From NCBI RefSeq assembly GCF_000174355.1, contig NZ_ACIS01000008.1, forward strand, positions 62,001-126,000: a stretch of 64,000 nucleotides of DNA, in the 5' to 3' direction. The translations under genes were made by a program, and so were the position numbers. The notes under the pieces were generated by a model, which saw only the letters and a list, made by a program, of their open reading frames with translations, was not told where the DNA came from and ran no database searches. Origin of the DNA: Pseudogulbenkiania ferrooxidans 2002. GTDB taxonomy: Bacteria; Pseudomonadota; Gammaproteobacteria; Burkholderiales; Chromobacteriaceae. Every line of letters begins with the position of its first letter. Position 1 is the stretch's first letter. Below are positions 9,501 to 18,562 of the stretch, one piece after another.

Positions 9501-10125
9501 CGGCCGGCTCTCCGCCTTGTTCTCCCCAGCGCGGCAGCAGCGTGTGCGCGACGCCGAGTTGATCCAGTATCCGCGCCACGATGAAATCGACCATGTCATC
9601 CACGCTTTGCGGGTGGGTGTAGAAGCCGGGCGCCGGGGGCAGGATCACCGTGCCGAGCCGGGCCAGTTTCAGCATGTTTTCCAGGTGGATGACCGACAGC
9701 GGCGTTTCGCGCGGCACCAGGATCAGACGGCGGCCTTCCTTGATGGTGACGTCGGCGGCGCGCTCGATCAGGTTGTCCGACATGCCGTGGGCGATGGCGG
9801 CGAGCGTGCCCATCGAGCAGGGGCACACCACCATGGCATCGGCCGGGTTGGAGCCCGAGGCCACCGGCGCGAACCACTCCTCGCGGCCGAAGGCCTCGAG
9901 CTGGCCAGGGGCGGCGCCGCTGCGCCCGGCCAGCCAGTCGCGCAGTTCGGCCGGGCGCGACGGCAGGCTGAGCTGCATCTCCTGGCGCGCCACGACCTGG
10001 GCGGCCTGCGATGACAGCACCCAGACCCGCTTGCCGGCCTGGATCAGGCACTCGATCAGGCGCAGGCCGTAGGGCAGGCCGGAGGCGCCGGTCAGGGCGA
10101 CGGTGACGGTGTGGACGGGGCGCAT
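9490..10125 (-). CDS. ubiX: Flavin prenyltransferase UbiX
   Basis: Makes prenylated FMN, the cofactor of the UbiD decarboxylase in ubiquinone synthesis. The 211-residue protein shows the N-terminal ALTGASGLPYGLRL flavin-binding loop, CPCSMGTLAAIAHGMSDNLI and LVPRETPLS, all conserved in UbiX. A GGAAGGA ribosome site precedes the ATG at 10125. It overlaps the upstream gene by 34 bases. ubiD is not in the window. Confidence 0.96.
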   Translation of the reverse strand: MRPVHTVTVALTGASGLPYGLRLIECLIQAGKRVWVLSSQAAQVVARQEMQLSLPSRPAELRDWLAGRSGAAPGQLEAFGREEWFAPVASGSNPADAMVVCPCSMGTLAAIAHGMSDNLIERAADVTIKEGRRLILVPRETPLSVIHLENMLKLARLGTVILPPAPGFYTHPQSVDDMVDFIVARILDQLGVAHTLLPRWGEQGGEPADAN

Positions 10126-10646
10126 GAGGATCCTTCCAGAAGCTTGCCGGCGAAGATGCCGTTGACCAGCCCGCTGAGCAGGGCCGCCAGGGCGAACGCC
10201 GGGACGAAATACAGGATGTTGTCGGACGGGATCAGCCAGGCGCGCGCCAGCAGCAGCTGACCGCCGATATGGCAGAACGCTGCCACCAGGCTGGCGCTGA
10301 CCGGGCCGAACCAGCGCTTCGGCCAGGCCCGTGTCAGACCGAGTCCGGCCAGGCTGGCGACGCCGCCGGCGAGGCCGAGAAAGAAGCCGGGGGTGAGCAG
10401 GCTGCCCAACAACAGGCCGGCACCGAGGATGCGCAGCAGGCTGACCCACACCGCGGCGCGCCAGCCGAGCGTCTCCAGCGCCAGCAGCGTGACGATGTTG
10501 GCCAGCCCCGGCTTGACGCCGGGCAGCGGCGAGGGGATGCCGGCATCTACCACGGCCAGCACGATGGCTAGCGCGGCGAGCCGCGCAATGCGGTGGTCGT
10601 GCGGCTGGGCGTAGAGCCAGCGGGTGTCAGAAGTTGAGGCTGTCAT
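10092..10646 (-). CDS. Gx transporter family membrane protein (heptaprenyl diphosphate synthase component I-like)
   Basis: A 184-residue, very hydrophobic protein with about five helices and the family motif GIPSPLPGVKPGLANIV. Members are annotated either as HepS-like subunits or as small transporters of the ECF-like type, and the true function is not settled. In many bacteria this gene is paired with a NusG-domain-II gene, as it is here (10627-10995, overlapping by 20 bases). Placement between rapZ and ubiX is unusual in my knowledge. Confidence 0.8.
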   Translation of the reverse strand: MTASTSDTRWLYAQPHDHRIARLAALAIVLAVVDAGIPSPLPGVKPGLANIVTLLALETLGWRAAVWVSLLRILGAGLLLGSLLTPGFFLGLAGGVASLAGLGLTRAWPKRWFGPVSASLVAAFCHIGGQLLLARAWLIPSDNILYFVPAFALAALLSGLVNGIFAGKLLEGSSCAPSTPSPSP

Positions 10647-10995
10647 AAGGCTGATCGGGCCCGGTCAGTTCGATGCTGGTGGCGTTGGGCAGGCAGATCG
10701 CCACCTGTCCCGCTCGCGACAGCCAGCCCTGATGCACGCAGTACTGGCGCGGACTGGGGTCCTGCTTGATGCGCGCCTTGCCGCCCGCGATCTCGACCAC
10801 GGTCACCCCCAGGGGGCCCTGCACCGGCACCAGCCGGTTGTGCAGCAGGCTCAGGCTGGCGACCCGTTGTCCTCCGGCGCGTATCGTCACGTTGCGCGCC
10901 TGTCCCTGCCCCCACAGCTGCCAGGCGAGCCAGCCGGTCAGCACGGCTCCGCCAAGCAGGACCAGCCAGTCGCCGGGCCGGATCAGACGGCTCAT
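10627..10995 (-). CDS. NusG domain II-containing membrane-anchored protein
   Basis: A 122-residue protein with one N-terminal helix (about residues 11-28) and an extracytoplasmic NusG-II fold, recognisable from the VTIRAGGQRV, GVTVVEIAGGKARI and PRQYCVHQGW segments with a conserved cysteine and a second in AICLPN. Its start overlaps the rapZ stop (ATGA). It is predicted to work with the Gx transporter encoded next, but its biochemical role is unknown. Confidence 0.8.
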   Translation of the reverse strand: MSRLIRPGDWLVLLGGAVLTGWLAWQLWGQGQARNVTIRAGGQRVASLSLLHNRLVPVQGPLGVTVVEIAGGKARIKQDPSPRQYCVHQGWLSRAGQVAICLPNATSIELTGPDQPYDSLNF

Positions 10996-11834
10996 GCGTC
11001 CCGGGAGAGCTGGCGATGGCGCAGCAGGACCTGCTCGTTGGCAAAACTCCTGGCCAGCGCTTCTGCGATGAAGACCGAGCGGTGCTGCCCGCCGGTGCAG
11101 CCGATCGCCACCGTCAGGTAACTGCGGTTGTCCTGGCGAAACGCCGGCAGCCACTTGGCGACGAACTGGCGGATGTCGCCGAGCAGCTCGTCCACCATCG
11201 GGTATTGGGCGAAGTAGGCCGCGATCGGCGCGTCCTGCCCGGTGAGCGGACGCAAGGTGTTGTCGTAGTAGGGGTTGGGCAGGCAGCGCACGTCGAACAC
11301 GAAATCGGCGTCGAGCGGTACGCCGTGCTTGAAACCGAACGACTCGAAGATGATGGTCAGACGGTTGTCGTCGGCCTCGACTAGGTCGTTGACCCAACTG
11401 CGCAAGGTGTTGGCCGACAGCTCGCTGGTGTCGAGACGCGCCCCCAGTTCGCGGATGCTCTCGAGCAGTTCCTGCTCCTTGCGGATGCACTCTTCCACGG
11501 TCAGGCCGGAGCCGGACAGCGGGTGGCGGCGGCGGGTTTCGGAGAAGCGCTTGACCAGGGTGTCGGTCTTGGATTCGAGAAACAAGAGGCGCACGTCGAT
11601 GCCGCGTTCGCGCAGTTTCTGCATTTCCACCGGCAAGGCCCCGAGCGAGGGGCTTGAGCGGGTATCGACGCTGATGGCGATGCGCTCGTAGCCGTAGGTG
11701 GCGTAGATCGCGACCGCCTCGCGCAACATGGTGGCCGGGAGGTTGTCGACACAGTAGTAGCCGGCGTCTTCCAGGGCACGCAACGCCACCGATTTGCCCG
11801 AGCCGGACAGGCCGCTAATCAGTATCAGGCGCAT
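10992..11834 (-). CDS. rapZ: RNase adapter protein RapZ
   Basis: GTP/ATP-binding, RNA-binding regulator; in enterobacteria it controls glucosamine-6-phosphate synthase through sRNA decay. The 280-residue protein has the P-loop GLSGSGKS at residues 8-15, the segment DTRSSP, and the C-terminal RNA-binding domain with [10 protein letters not shown]. The start at 11834 is chosen to give the standard [15 protein letters not shown]; longer frames read into hprK. It follows hprK with a 20-base overlap. Confidence 0.95.
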   Translation of the reverse strand: MRLILISGLSGSGKSVALRALEDAGYYCVDNLPATMLREAVAIYATYGYERIAISVDTRSSPSLGALPVEMQKLRERGIDVRLLFLESKTDTLVKRFSETRRRHPLSGSGLTVEECIRKEQELLESIRELGARLDTSELSANTLRSWVNDLVEADDNRLTIIFESFGFKHGVPLDADFVFDVRCLPNPYYDNTLRPLTGQDAPIAAYFAQYPMVDELLGDIRQFVAKWLPAFRQDNRSYLTVAIGCTGGQHRSVFIAEALARSFANEQVLLRHRQLSRDA

Positions 11835-12771
11835 GCTCTTGTTCCCTGAGGAAGTTGGTATGCCGTTCGATGAACTCGCGGGTGCTGTCGATACCGCGTA
11901 ATTGAAGAATATAGTTTCGCACGGCGGCTTCAACCAGAACCGCCAGGTTGCGGCCGGCGGCGACCGGTAGCACCACCTTGCGCACCATCACGCCGATGAT
12001 GTCCTGCGTCTCCGACTGGATGTTGAGGCGGTCGAGCGCCTGCATCGCCTGGTCGTTGGCCTTGACCAGGTGGATGATCAGCTTGAGCACCTTCTTCGGC
12101 CGCACCGCGGTCTCGCCGAAGATGGTGCGGATGTTCAGGATGCCCAGGCCGCGTACTTCGAGGAAGTCGCGCAACAGCGGCGGGCAGCGCCCTTCCAGGG
12201 TTTCCGGCCCGATGCGGTAGAGCTCCACGGCGTCGTCGGCCACCAGGCCGTGACCGCGCGAGATCAATTCCAGCGCCAGTTCGCTCTTGCCCATGGCCGA
12301 ATCGCCCATGATCAGCACACCGATTTCCAGCACGTCGAGGAATACCCCGTGCAGCACGGTCGAGACCGCCAGCGCGCGCGCCAGATAGATGCGCAGCACA
12401 TCCATCAGGTAGGGGCTCTCCAGCGGCGTGGTCATTAGCGGCACGTTGTGGGTGTGGCAGTAGTCGCGCAGCAGCTTGGGTACCGGCTGGCCGTTGGCCA
12501 CCATCACCACCGACATGCTCTTGTGGAACAGCTGGTCGAGCGCGGTCTTGGCGGCCGACTGTTCCAGGCGGTCGAGGTACTCGACTTCGGCCAGGCCCAG
12601 CACCTGCACCCGGTTGGGGTGGATGAAGTTGAGGTGGCCCACCAGCGCCAGCAGCGGACGCTGCTCGTCGTTGCCGATCAGGTTGTCGGCTCCGCCGGTT
12701 CCGGCAACCCAGCTCAGGTTCAGTTTGTGCTGATTGTCGTGGTAGAGCTTGCGAACGCTTATGCTAGGCAT
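11815..12771 (-). CDS. hprK: HPr kinase/phosphorylase
   Basis: Phosphorylates and dephosphorylates a serine of HPr-type proteins. The 318-residue protein has an N-terminal domain to about residue 130, the catalytic histidine H141 in HGVFLDV, the P-loop GDSAMGKS at 156-163, and the family signature EVRGLGILN at 205-213. In proteobacteria it usually acts within a regulatory PTS rather than in sugar uptake; here it sits between ptsN and rapZ. No ptsH or ptsI is visible in the window. Confidence 0.96.
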   Translation of the reverse strand: MPSISVRKLYHDNQHKLNLSWVAGTGGADNLIGNDEQRPLLALVGHLNFIHPNRVQVLGLAEVEYLDRLEQSAAKTALDQLFHKSMSVVMVANGQPVPKLLRDYCHTHNVPLMTTPLESPYLMDVLRIYLARALAVSTVLHGVFLDVLEIGVLIMGDSAMGKSELALELISRGHGLVADDAVELYRIGPETLEGRCPPLLRDFLEVRGLGILNIRTIFGETAVRPKKVLKLIIHLVKANDQAMQALDRLNIQSETQDIIGVMVRKVVLPVAAGRNLAVLVEAAVRNYILQLRGIDSTREFIERHTNFLREQEHAPDTD

Positions 12772-13225
12772 TGGGAGACCATTCGGTCAGCAGGGTGTAG
12801 AGCTCGTCGGCATTCTGGGCAGCGAGCAGTTTCTCGCGCAGCGGCCGGCTGGAGAAAAGTTGGGCCAGTTCCGACAGCACCTGCAGGTGCAGGTCGGTGG
12901 CCTGTTCCGGCACCAGCAGCACGAACAGGATCTGTACCGGCTTGCCGTCCGGGGCGTCGAAGGGGATCGCCGATTTGAGGCGGATCAGTACGCCGGCCGC
13001 CTCTTTCAGACCACGGGCGCGGCCGTGCGGAATGGCCACACCTTGCCCGAGCCCGGTGGAGCCGAGCTTCTCGCGGGCGAACAGGCACTCGAACACTTCA
13101 CTGCGCGCGATGCCGCGGGTGTTCTCGATCAGGAGGCCTACCTGCTCGAAGACGCGCTTCTTGCTGGCCACGTCGAGGTCGAGCAGGACGTTGTCCCGAG
13201 TTAGGATTTTGCCGATCAGGCTCAT
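12764..13225 (-). CDS. ptsN: Nitrogen regulatory PTS EIIA protein
   Basis: EIIA-Ntr, a phosphorylatable cytoplasmic regulator of potassium, nitrogen and envelope functions. The 153-residue protein carries the active-site histidine H67 in GVAIPHGRA and the conserved [16 protein letters not shown] segment. It overlaps hprK by 8 bases. A hairpin at 13302-13329 separates it from hpf, so its expression may differ from that of rpoN. Confidence 0.95.
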   Translation of the reverse strand: MSLIGKILTRDNVLLDLDVASKKRVFEQVGLLIENTRGIARSEVFECLFAREKLGSTGLGQGVAIPHGRARGLKEAAGVLIRLKSAIPFDAPDGKPVQILFVLLVPEQATDLHLQVLSELAQLFSSRPLREKLLAAQNADELYTLLTEWSPNA

Positions 13226-13299
13226 AGGGGTCTGTTGAGAGCTGCCAAAAACCCGACGATTCTAGTTGCTTTGGTGTGACAGAGAAAGGACTGTGCAAA

Positions 13300-13331
13300 G
13301 CAAAGCGGGAACCTGATGGTTCCCGCTTTAT
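13300..13331 (-). terminator. Hairpin between hpf and ptsN, possible terminator or attenuator
   Basis: A perfect 12-base stem AAAGCGGGAACC/GGTTCCCGCTTT at 13302-13313 and 13318-13329 with a four-base loop. On the minus strand only three Ts follow, so termination may be partial, which would lower expression of ptsN-hprK-rapZ relative to hpf. Confidence 0.65.
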
Positions 13332-13342
13332 CAATCAAGGGC

Positions 13343-13672
13343 TTAGAGTGTGGCTTCTGGTGCCGGGGCCGGTGTCGGAATGGCCCGGTGTTCGCTCAGC
13401 TTTTCCTTGTGCTTGAGAACCTGTCGATCCAGCTTGTCCATCAGGAGGTCGATGGCGGCGTACATGTCCGACTCGGTGGCTTCGACGTGGATGTCTTTGC
13501 CGGAGAGATGGACGTTGACCTCGGCCTTCTGGACCAGCTTGTCCACGGACAGGGTCACCGCCACGTCGATCACGTGGTCGACATGACGGGTAATGCGTTC
13601 GAGCTTGCTTTCGATGTAATCACGCAGCGGTTGGGTAACGTCGAGGTGGAGACCGGTTACTTTGAGGTTCAT
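13343..13672 (-). CDS. hpf: Ribosome hibernation promoting factor (short form)
   Basis: Binds the 30S subunit in slow-growing cells and drives ribosome dimerisation together with partner factors. The 109-residue protein starts [20 protein letters not shown] and contains the [21 protein letters not shown] helix typical of the family. The C-terminal dimerisation domain of long HPF is absent; a proline-rich tail replaces it. An AAGGAG site precedes the ATG. It sits directly after rpoN, as in most gamma- and betaproteobacteria. Confidence 0.95.
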   Translation of the reverse strand: MNLKVTGLHLDVTQPLRDYIESKLERITRHVDHVIDVAVTLSVDKLVQKAEVNVHLSGKDIHVEATESDMYAAIDLLMDKLDRQVLKHKEKLSEHRAIPTPAPAPEATL

Positions 13673-13739
13673 ACCTTACTCCTTCTTGTGTTGGCTGCCC
13701 GGCGGATGCTGCCGGGCATGCTGATGATTCAATCCAAGG

Positions 13740-15140
13740 TCAGAGGACCTTGCGCAGATTGACCGGTGGAATCTGCATGGCTTCACGATACTTCGCTACG
13801 GTGCGTCTTGCAACCTGTATGCCCTGTTTTGCGAGTTCGTCGGCCAAGGCGCTGTCGGAGAGGGGTTTGGCGCGGTTTTCGGCGTCGATCATCTGGCGGA
13901 TGTGCGCCTTGATGGCGGTGGCCGAGCACTCGCCGCCGCTGTCCGTTTCCAGTGCGCTGCCGAAGAAATACTTCAGCTCGAACAGGCCGCGCGGGCACAG
14001 CAGGTATTTCTGCGTCGTCACACGGGAGACCGTGGATTCGTGTAGTTCCAGCTCATCCGCAATGTCGCGCAGGATGAGTGGACGCATGGCTACTTCACCG
14101 TGTTCAAAGAACGCTTGCTGTCTTTCGACTATAGATTCCGCCACTTTCAGGATGGTGTCAAATCGTTGCTGAATATTCTTCACCAGCCATTTCGCCTCCT
14201 GTAGACGCGAGCTCATTTCACCGCCGCCGCCGCGGTTTTCGCTGAGCATCTGGGCGTACATCTGGTTGACGCGCAGGCGCGGCACGGCGGCGTTGTTGAG
14301 CTCGGCGCGCCAGCGCCCCTTGACGCGGCGCACGGCGATATCCGGGATGATGTAGCGGGTGTCGTCGACGCCGAAACCGGAGGCCGGGCGCGGGTTGAGG
14401 CGGGCGATCAGGGACTGGGCCTGCTTCAGTTCGGCGTCGCTGACGTCGAAGAGACGCTTGAGCCGGGTGTAGTCGCGATTGCCGAGCAGGGTCAGGTGCT
14501 CGCGGACGATGGCATGCGCCAGGGCCTTACCCGGGGTGCTGTCGGGCAGCTGGGCCAGCTGCAGCGCCAGCGACTCGGACAGCGAGCGGGCGCCGACCCC
14601 CTGCGGTTCGAACTGCTGCAGCAGTTTCAAACCGAACGCCAGTTCGTCTTCCTCGATGCCCAGTTCCAGTGGCAGCGAGGCGGCCAGTTCCTGCAGGTCG
14701 ATCGTGAGGTAGCCGTCTTCGTCCAGTTCCTCGATCAAGAGCTGCACGATGGCGCAGTCGCGCTCGGGCAGGGCGATTTCGCCCAGCTGCGCCAGCAGGT
14801 GTTCGCGCAGCGTGACCGGGCGCGGCACGTTGGCCATCGGGTCGTAATCGTCGCCGTCTTCACCGCGCCGGCTGCCGCTGCCCCAGTCGGTGAGTTCGCC
14901 GCTGCTGTCCTCGCGTTCCGGTTCCTGGCGCTCGGGCTCGGCCTCGCTGCCGGCGGCCTCGGCCGGGGCGCTGTCGGCGACGGGCTCGTCGCCCCGTTCC
15001 AGCAGCGGGTTGTCCTGCAGGAAGCGCTCGACTTCGGTTTGCAGGTCGACGGTGGACAGTTGCAGCAGCCGGATCGACTGCTGCAGTTGCGGGGTCAGCG
15101 TGAGCTGCTGCGAGACCTTGAGCTGTAGCGACTGCTTCAT
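13740..15140 (-). CDS. rpoN: RNA polymerase sigma-54 factor
   Basis: Sigma factor for enhancer-dependent promoters (nitrogen use, flagella and others). The 466-residue protein has the glutamine/leucine-rich region I (MKQSLQLKVSQQLTLTPQLQ), an acidic linker at about 50-105, the core-binding region, and the RpoN box ARRTVAKYRE at residues 444-453. It starts 5 bases after the lptB stop, matching the classical lptB-rpoN-hpf-ptsN order. Confidence 0.97.
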   Translation of the reverse strand: MKQSLQLKVSQQLTLTPQLQQSIRLLQLSTVDLQTEVERFLQDNPLLERGDEPVADSAPAEAAGSEAEPERQEPEREDSSGELTDWGSGSRRGEDGDDYDPMANVPRPVTLREHLLAQLGEIALPERDCAIVQLLIEELDEDGYLTIDLQELAASLPLELGIEEDELAFGLKLLQQFEPQGVGARSLSESLALQLAQLPDSTPGKALAHAIVREHLTLLGNRDYTRLKRLFDVSDAELKQAQSLIARLNPRPASGFGVDDTRYIIPDIAVRRVKGRWRAELNNAAVPRLRVNQMYAQMLSENRGGGGEMSSRLQEAKWLVKNIQQRFDTILKVAESIVERQQAFFEHGEVAMRPLILRDIADELELHESTVSRVTTQKYLLCPRGLFELKYFFGSALETDSGGECSATAIKAHIRQMIDAENRAKPLSDSALADELAKQGIQVARRTVAKYREAMQIPPVNLRKVL

Positions 15141-15145
15141 GGCGG

Positions 15146-15874
15146 TTACAGGTGGAAATGTTCGCCCAGGTAGACCTGGCGAACTTTTTCATTGTCGACG
15201 AGGGCCTGCGGTTTGCCGGAGGCCAGCACGGCGCCGTCGCTGATGATGTAGGCGCGGTCGCAGATGCGCAGCGTTTCGCGTACGTTGTGGTCGGTGATCA
15301 GTACGCCGATGCCGCGCTCCTTGAGGAAGGAGATGATCTTCTGGATGTCGATCACGGCGATCGGGTCGACCCCGGCGAAAGGTTCGTCGAGCAGGATGAA
15401 GCGCGGGCGGGTGGCCAGCACGCGGGCGATCTCGACGCGGCGGCGCTCGCCGCCGGACAGGGCCAGCGCGTTGCTTTCCCGGAGGTGGGCGATGTTGAGG
15501 TCGTCCAGCAGCAGCGTCAGTTCCTGTTCCAGCTCCTCGCCCTTGAGGCCGGCGATCTCGAGGATGGCGCGGACGTTTTCGTCCACCGTCATCTTGCGGA
15601 AGATCGATGCTTCCTGCGGCAGGTAGCCGAGCCCGAGGCGGGCGCGCTGGTGCATCGGGAAGTGGGTGATGTCCTGCTGGTCGAGCTGGATGCGGCCGTC
15701 GTCGGCGCTGACCAGGCCGACGATCATGTAGAAGCTGGTGGTCTTGCCGGCGCCGTTGGGCCCCAGGAGGCCGATCACCTCGCCGCTTTCGATGTTGAGC
15801 GAGACGTCCTTGACCACGGTGCGCTTCTTGAAGCGCTTCTTCAGCCCGGTGACGTTCAGTACGCTGGCGTTCAT
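15146..15874 (-). CDS. lptB: LPS export ABC transporter ATP-binding protein LptB
   Basis: ATPase that powers lipopolysaccharide extraction from the inner membrane with LptF and LptG (not in the window). The 242-residue protein shows Walker A GPNGAGKT at 38-45, the signature LSGGERRR and Walker [14 protein letters not shown]. Its start overlaps the lptA stop by four bases. Confidence 0.97.
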   Translation of the reverse strand: MNASVLNVTGLKKRFKKRTVVKDVSLNIESGEVIGLLGPNGAGKTTSFYMIVGLVSADDGRIQLDQQDITHFPMHQRARLGLGYLPQEASIFRKMTVDENVRAILEIAGLKGEELEQELTLLLDDLNIAHLRESNALALSGGERRRVEIARVLATRPRFILLDEPFAGVDPIAVIDIQKIISFLKERGIGVLITDHNVRETLRICDRAYIISDGAVLASGKPQALVDNEKVRQVYLGEHFHL

Positions 15875-16392
15875 GGCTGCTGTCCGGTGGTTTGCGGTTG
15901 CAGGATGACGGTGATGCGGCCCTTGTTGGGACCGGTGGCGGCGCCGCCCTTGACCTGGTAGGTCTGGCTCTGGGTGTTGTAGGTGATGACGTCGCCGATC
16001 ACCAGGTCTTCGCCGCGCTTGACGCGGGCGTTGCCGGTGAGCACGGCGGTGTTGGTGATGCCGGTGTAGTCGAGGCGGCTGGCCTGGCCTTCGATGTATT
16101 CGTCCTTGCCGTCCATTTTCTGGCGGAAGGTGACCACCTTGCCGGTGGCCTGCACCGTCTGGTTGCCCTTGTCGTCACGGGTGACGACGACGCGGTCGGC
16201 GTTGACGCGCAGCGTGCCCTGCGTCACCACGACGTTGCCTTCCCACACGGTGTGGCCTTTGAGCTGGTCGAGGGTGCCGCTGTTGGCGTTGATTTCGATC
16301 GGTTTGCTCTGGTCGGCTTTTTCCGCCAGAGCGGCCGTGGCGCTGCACAGTCCGGCCAGCACGGCCAGCGTCAGGGTGAATTTATTTCGCAT
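15871..16392 (-). CDS. lptA: LPS transport periplasmic protein LptA
   Basis: Periplasmic bridge protein that carries lipopolysaccharide between the membranes. The 173-residue protein has a signal peptide cut near residue 23 (after ATAALA) and an OstA-type beta-jellyroll with [21 protein letters not shown]. The ATG at 16392 is preferred to an upstream in-frame start at 16407 because it gives a clean signal peptide ([17 protein letters not shown]). It overlaps lptC by 11 bases. Confidence 0.95.
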   Translation of the reverse strand: MRNKFTLTLAVLAGLCSATAALAEKADQSKPIEINANSGTLDQLKGHTVWEGNVVVTQGTLRVNADRVVVTRDDKGNQTVQATGKVVTFRQKMDGKDEYIEGQASRLDYTGITNTAVLTGNARVKRGEDLVIGDVITYNTQSQTYQVKGGAATGPNKGRITVILQPQTTGQQP

Positions 16393-16945
16393 AGACAACC
16401 CTTGCATTCGAGAGCAGTTTCAGCAGGCCGGCGCGCTGGTCGTAGGTGAAGCCGACCGAACGGGCTACCGACGTGCCGTAATGGATGGTGACCGGGGCCG
16501 CGGAGCGGGCCAGACGCTTGTCGAGGTCGACGTACATCACCGAGGTGTCGACGCGGGTTTCCGGGCGCTGCGCGTCGGCCGGCTTGAACAGCGTCACCTG
16601 GCGGTCGAAGAAGGCCTGGCGGGTCTTGTTGTTGTAACGACCGGTCTGGCCGCGCACATCGTACTGCAGCACGCCGGCGGCGAAGACCTGCAGCGTGGGG
16701 GCGTCGAAGAACAGGTCGTCCTTGCCCGGGTACTGCCACATGCGCTGGGCGCTGAGCTGGTCTTGTACCTTGCCGGTGGTGTCGTAGCGCAGGGCGGTGA
16801 AGTGCTCGGCGACGAATTCGGGCTTGTTCGGGTCGAGCGCGCGCGTCTCCGGCGTCCAGCGCGAGATCTGGTCGAGCCAGAACGTCAAGAGGCCGGTCAG
16901 GGCCAGGAGGACGATGGGAAACAGCCGCTGGGCGCGCAGGATCAT
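16382..16945 (-). CDS. lptC: LPS export protein LptC
   Basis: Membrane-anchored component that receives lipopolysaccharide from LptB2FG and passes it to LptA. The 187-residue protein has one N-terminal helix (about residues 7-24) and a periplasmic jellyroll. The start overlaps the kdsC stop by four bases, giving the standard kdsC-lptC-lptA-lptB order. Confidence 0.92.
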   Translation of the reverse strand: MILRAQRLFPIVLLALTGLLTFWLDQISRWTPETRALDPNKPEFVAEHFTALRYDTTGKVQDQLSAQRMWQYPGKDDLFFDAPTLQVFAAGVLQYDVRGQTGRYNNKTRQAFFDRQVTLFKPADAQRPETRVDTSVMYVDLDKRLARSAAPVTIHYGTSVARSVGFTYDQRAGLLKLLSNARVVYAK

Positions 16946-17466
16946 GCCAGGTACCTGTTCATCACCTCATCGAAGCTGCCCTGGGCCTGCATGATGAGCT
17001 CGGAGAGTTCGCGCACCGCGCCCTGGCCGCCGCCGAAGCCGGTGACGTAGTGGGCGTTCTGGCGCACCAGGCTGGGGGCGTCGGGTACCGCCACGGCGAG
17101 GCCGACGCGGCGCATCACCGGCAGGTCGACCACATCGTCGCCGATGTAGGCGCAGGCGTCGGCGTCGACGCCGGCCTGGGCGAGCAGGGTCTGAAACGCG
17201 CCGACCTTGTTCTCGACGCCCTGGAAGTAGTAGTCGATGCCCAGCCCGCGCGCGCGGTGCTCGACGCAGCGCGCGGCGCGGCCGGTGATGATGGCGAGCT
17301 TGACGCCGGTGCTCTGCAGCATCTTCAGGCCGTGGCCGTCGAGGGTGTTGAAGGCCTTGATTTCTTCGCCGTCCGGGGTGAAGAAGATGCGGCCGTCGGT
17401 GAGGACGCCGTCGACGTCCATGATCAGGAGTTGCACCTTGCGGGCGAGTTCGTGAATCGTTTGCAT
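16942..17466 (-). CDS. kdsC: Kdo-8-phosphate phosphatase KdsC
   Basis: Removes phosphate from Kdo-8-phosphate in the Kdo pathway. The 174-residue HAD-family protein has the nucleophile pair D17/D19 in LLIMDVDGVLTDG, the ITGR motif and the metal-binding IGDDVVDLPVM. It lacks a large cap domain, as normal for KdsC. It lies 8 bases after kdsD. Confidence 0.96.
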   Translation of the reverse strand: MQTIHELARKVQLLIMDVDGVLTDGRIFFTPDGEEIKAFNTLDGHGLKMLQSTGVKLAIITGRAARCVEHRARGLGIDYYFQGVENKVGAFQTLLAQAGVDADACAYIGDDVVDLPVMRRVGLAVAVPDAPSLVRQNAHYVTGFGGGQGAVRELSELIMQAQGSFDEVMNRYLA

Positions 17467-17474
17467 GCGTGTCC

Positions 17475-18455
17475 TTATACGATCCGGGCCTGGAGCAGGT
17501 CGTGCATGTTGAGCGCGCCGACCAGGTGGCCGGCGTCGTCGACGACCAGCAGGCCGTTGACCTTGTGGGTTTCCATCAGCTTGACCGCTTCCGAGGCCAG
17601 CCGTTCGGCGCTGATGGTGCGCGGCTGGCGGAACATCACGTCGTCGATGGCGAGGCCGGAGAGGTCGAGGGTCTTGTCCAGGGTGCGGCGCAGGTCGCCG
17701 TCGGTGAAGATGCCGACCAGGTTGGCCGAAGCGTCGACCACCGCGGTCATGCCGAGCCCCTTGCGGGTCATTTCCAGCAGGGCGTCCTTGAGCGTGGTGC
17801 CGCTTTGCACCACCGGCAGGGTGTCGCCGGCGTGCATCAGGTCGCGCACGTGCACCAAGAGACGCCGCCCCAGGCTGCCGCCGGGGTGAGACAGCGCGAA
17901 GTCTTCTTCGCGGAACGAGCGCGCCTCCAGCAGCGTGACCGCCAGCGCATCGCCCAGCGCCAGAGCCGCGGTGGTGCTGGAGGTGGGCGCCAGGCCGAGC
18001 GGGCAGGCCTCCATCTCGACCGCGGCGTCGAGGTGGATGTCGGCTTCGCGCGCCAGCGTGGAGTCGGGGCGGCCGGTCATGGCGATCAGCGTGATGTCCT
18101 TGCGCTTGAGCGCGGGCAGGAGCGCGATGACCTCGTCGCTCTCGCCGGAGTTGGACAGCGCCAGCAGCACGTCGCCGTCGGTGATCATGCCGAGGTCGCC
18201 GTGGGCGGCCTCGGCGGGGTGCACGAAGAACGCCGGGGTGCCGGTGCTGGCTAGGGTGGCGGCAATCTTGCGGCCGATGTGGCCGGACTTGCCGATGCCG
18301 GTGACAACCAGGCGGCCGGCGCAGGCGAGGATGGCGTCGATGGCCGCGAGGAAGGCGCCGTCGAGCCGGGCGCGGAGCGCGAGGATGGCGTCGGCCTCGA
18401 TCTCGAGTACCCGTTGCGCCTGTTCCAGGCGCTCATGCTGTACTGTCTTGTTCAT
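17475..18455 (-). CDS. kdsD: Arabinose-5-phosphate isomerase KdsD
   Basis: Converts ribulose-5-phosphate to arabinose-5-phosphate, the first step of Kdo synthesis. The 326-residue protein has a SIS sugar-isomerase domain (about residues 35-170, with VTGIGKSGHIGRKI and LALSNSGESDEV) followed by two CBS domains (about 205-326). The ATG at 18455 gives the standard MNKTVQHERLEQAQRVLEIE start. It is first in the 14-gene string. The CTTCGGCCAAC word (minus strand) occurs inside a CBS domain at 17721-17731. Confidence 0.95.
   Translation of the reverse strand: MNKTVQHERLEQAQRVLEIEADAILALRARLDGAFLAAIDAILACAGRLVVTGIGKSGHIGRKIAATLASTGTPAFFVHPAEAAHGDLGMITDGDVLLALSNSGESDEVIALLPALKRKDITLIAMTGRPDSTLAREADIHLDAAVEMEACPLGLAPTSSTTAALALGDALAVTLLEARSFREEDFALSHPGGSLGRRLLVHVRDLMHAGDTLPVVQSGTTLKDALLEMTRKGLGMTAVVDASANLVGIFTDGDLRRTLDKTLDLSGLAIDDVMFRQPRTISAERLASEAVKLMETHKVNGLLVVDDAGHLVGALNMHDLLQARIV
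17721..17731 (-). repeat. CTTCGGCCAAC word inside kdsD
   Basis: Read in the gene as Ser-Ala-Asn; the flanking bases GCTTCGGCCAACCTG match several intergenic copies beyond the core. Confidence 0.6.
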
Positions 18456-18562
18456 AAGGTGAAAGTATATCAAGGTTATAATCCGAATAGTCGCGGCCTG
18501 GTGCATCTTTTGCTTGGGCGCGTTTGGCCAACCCCTTCTCTGTCCCGGAAAGTCCATCCTCG

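Noticed and set aside
8034-9584. Long plus-strand open frame of 516 codons over nnr
   Set aside because: It is antisense to a well-supported enzyme gene and has no domain.
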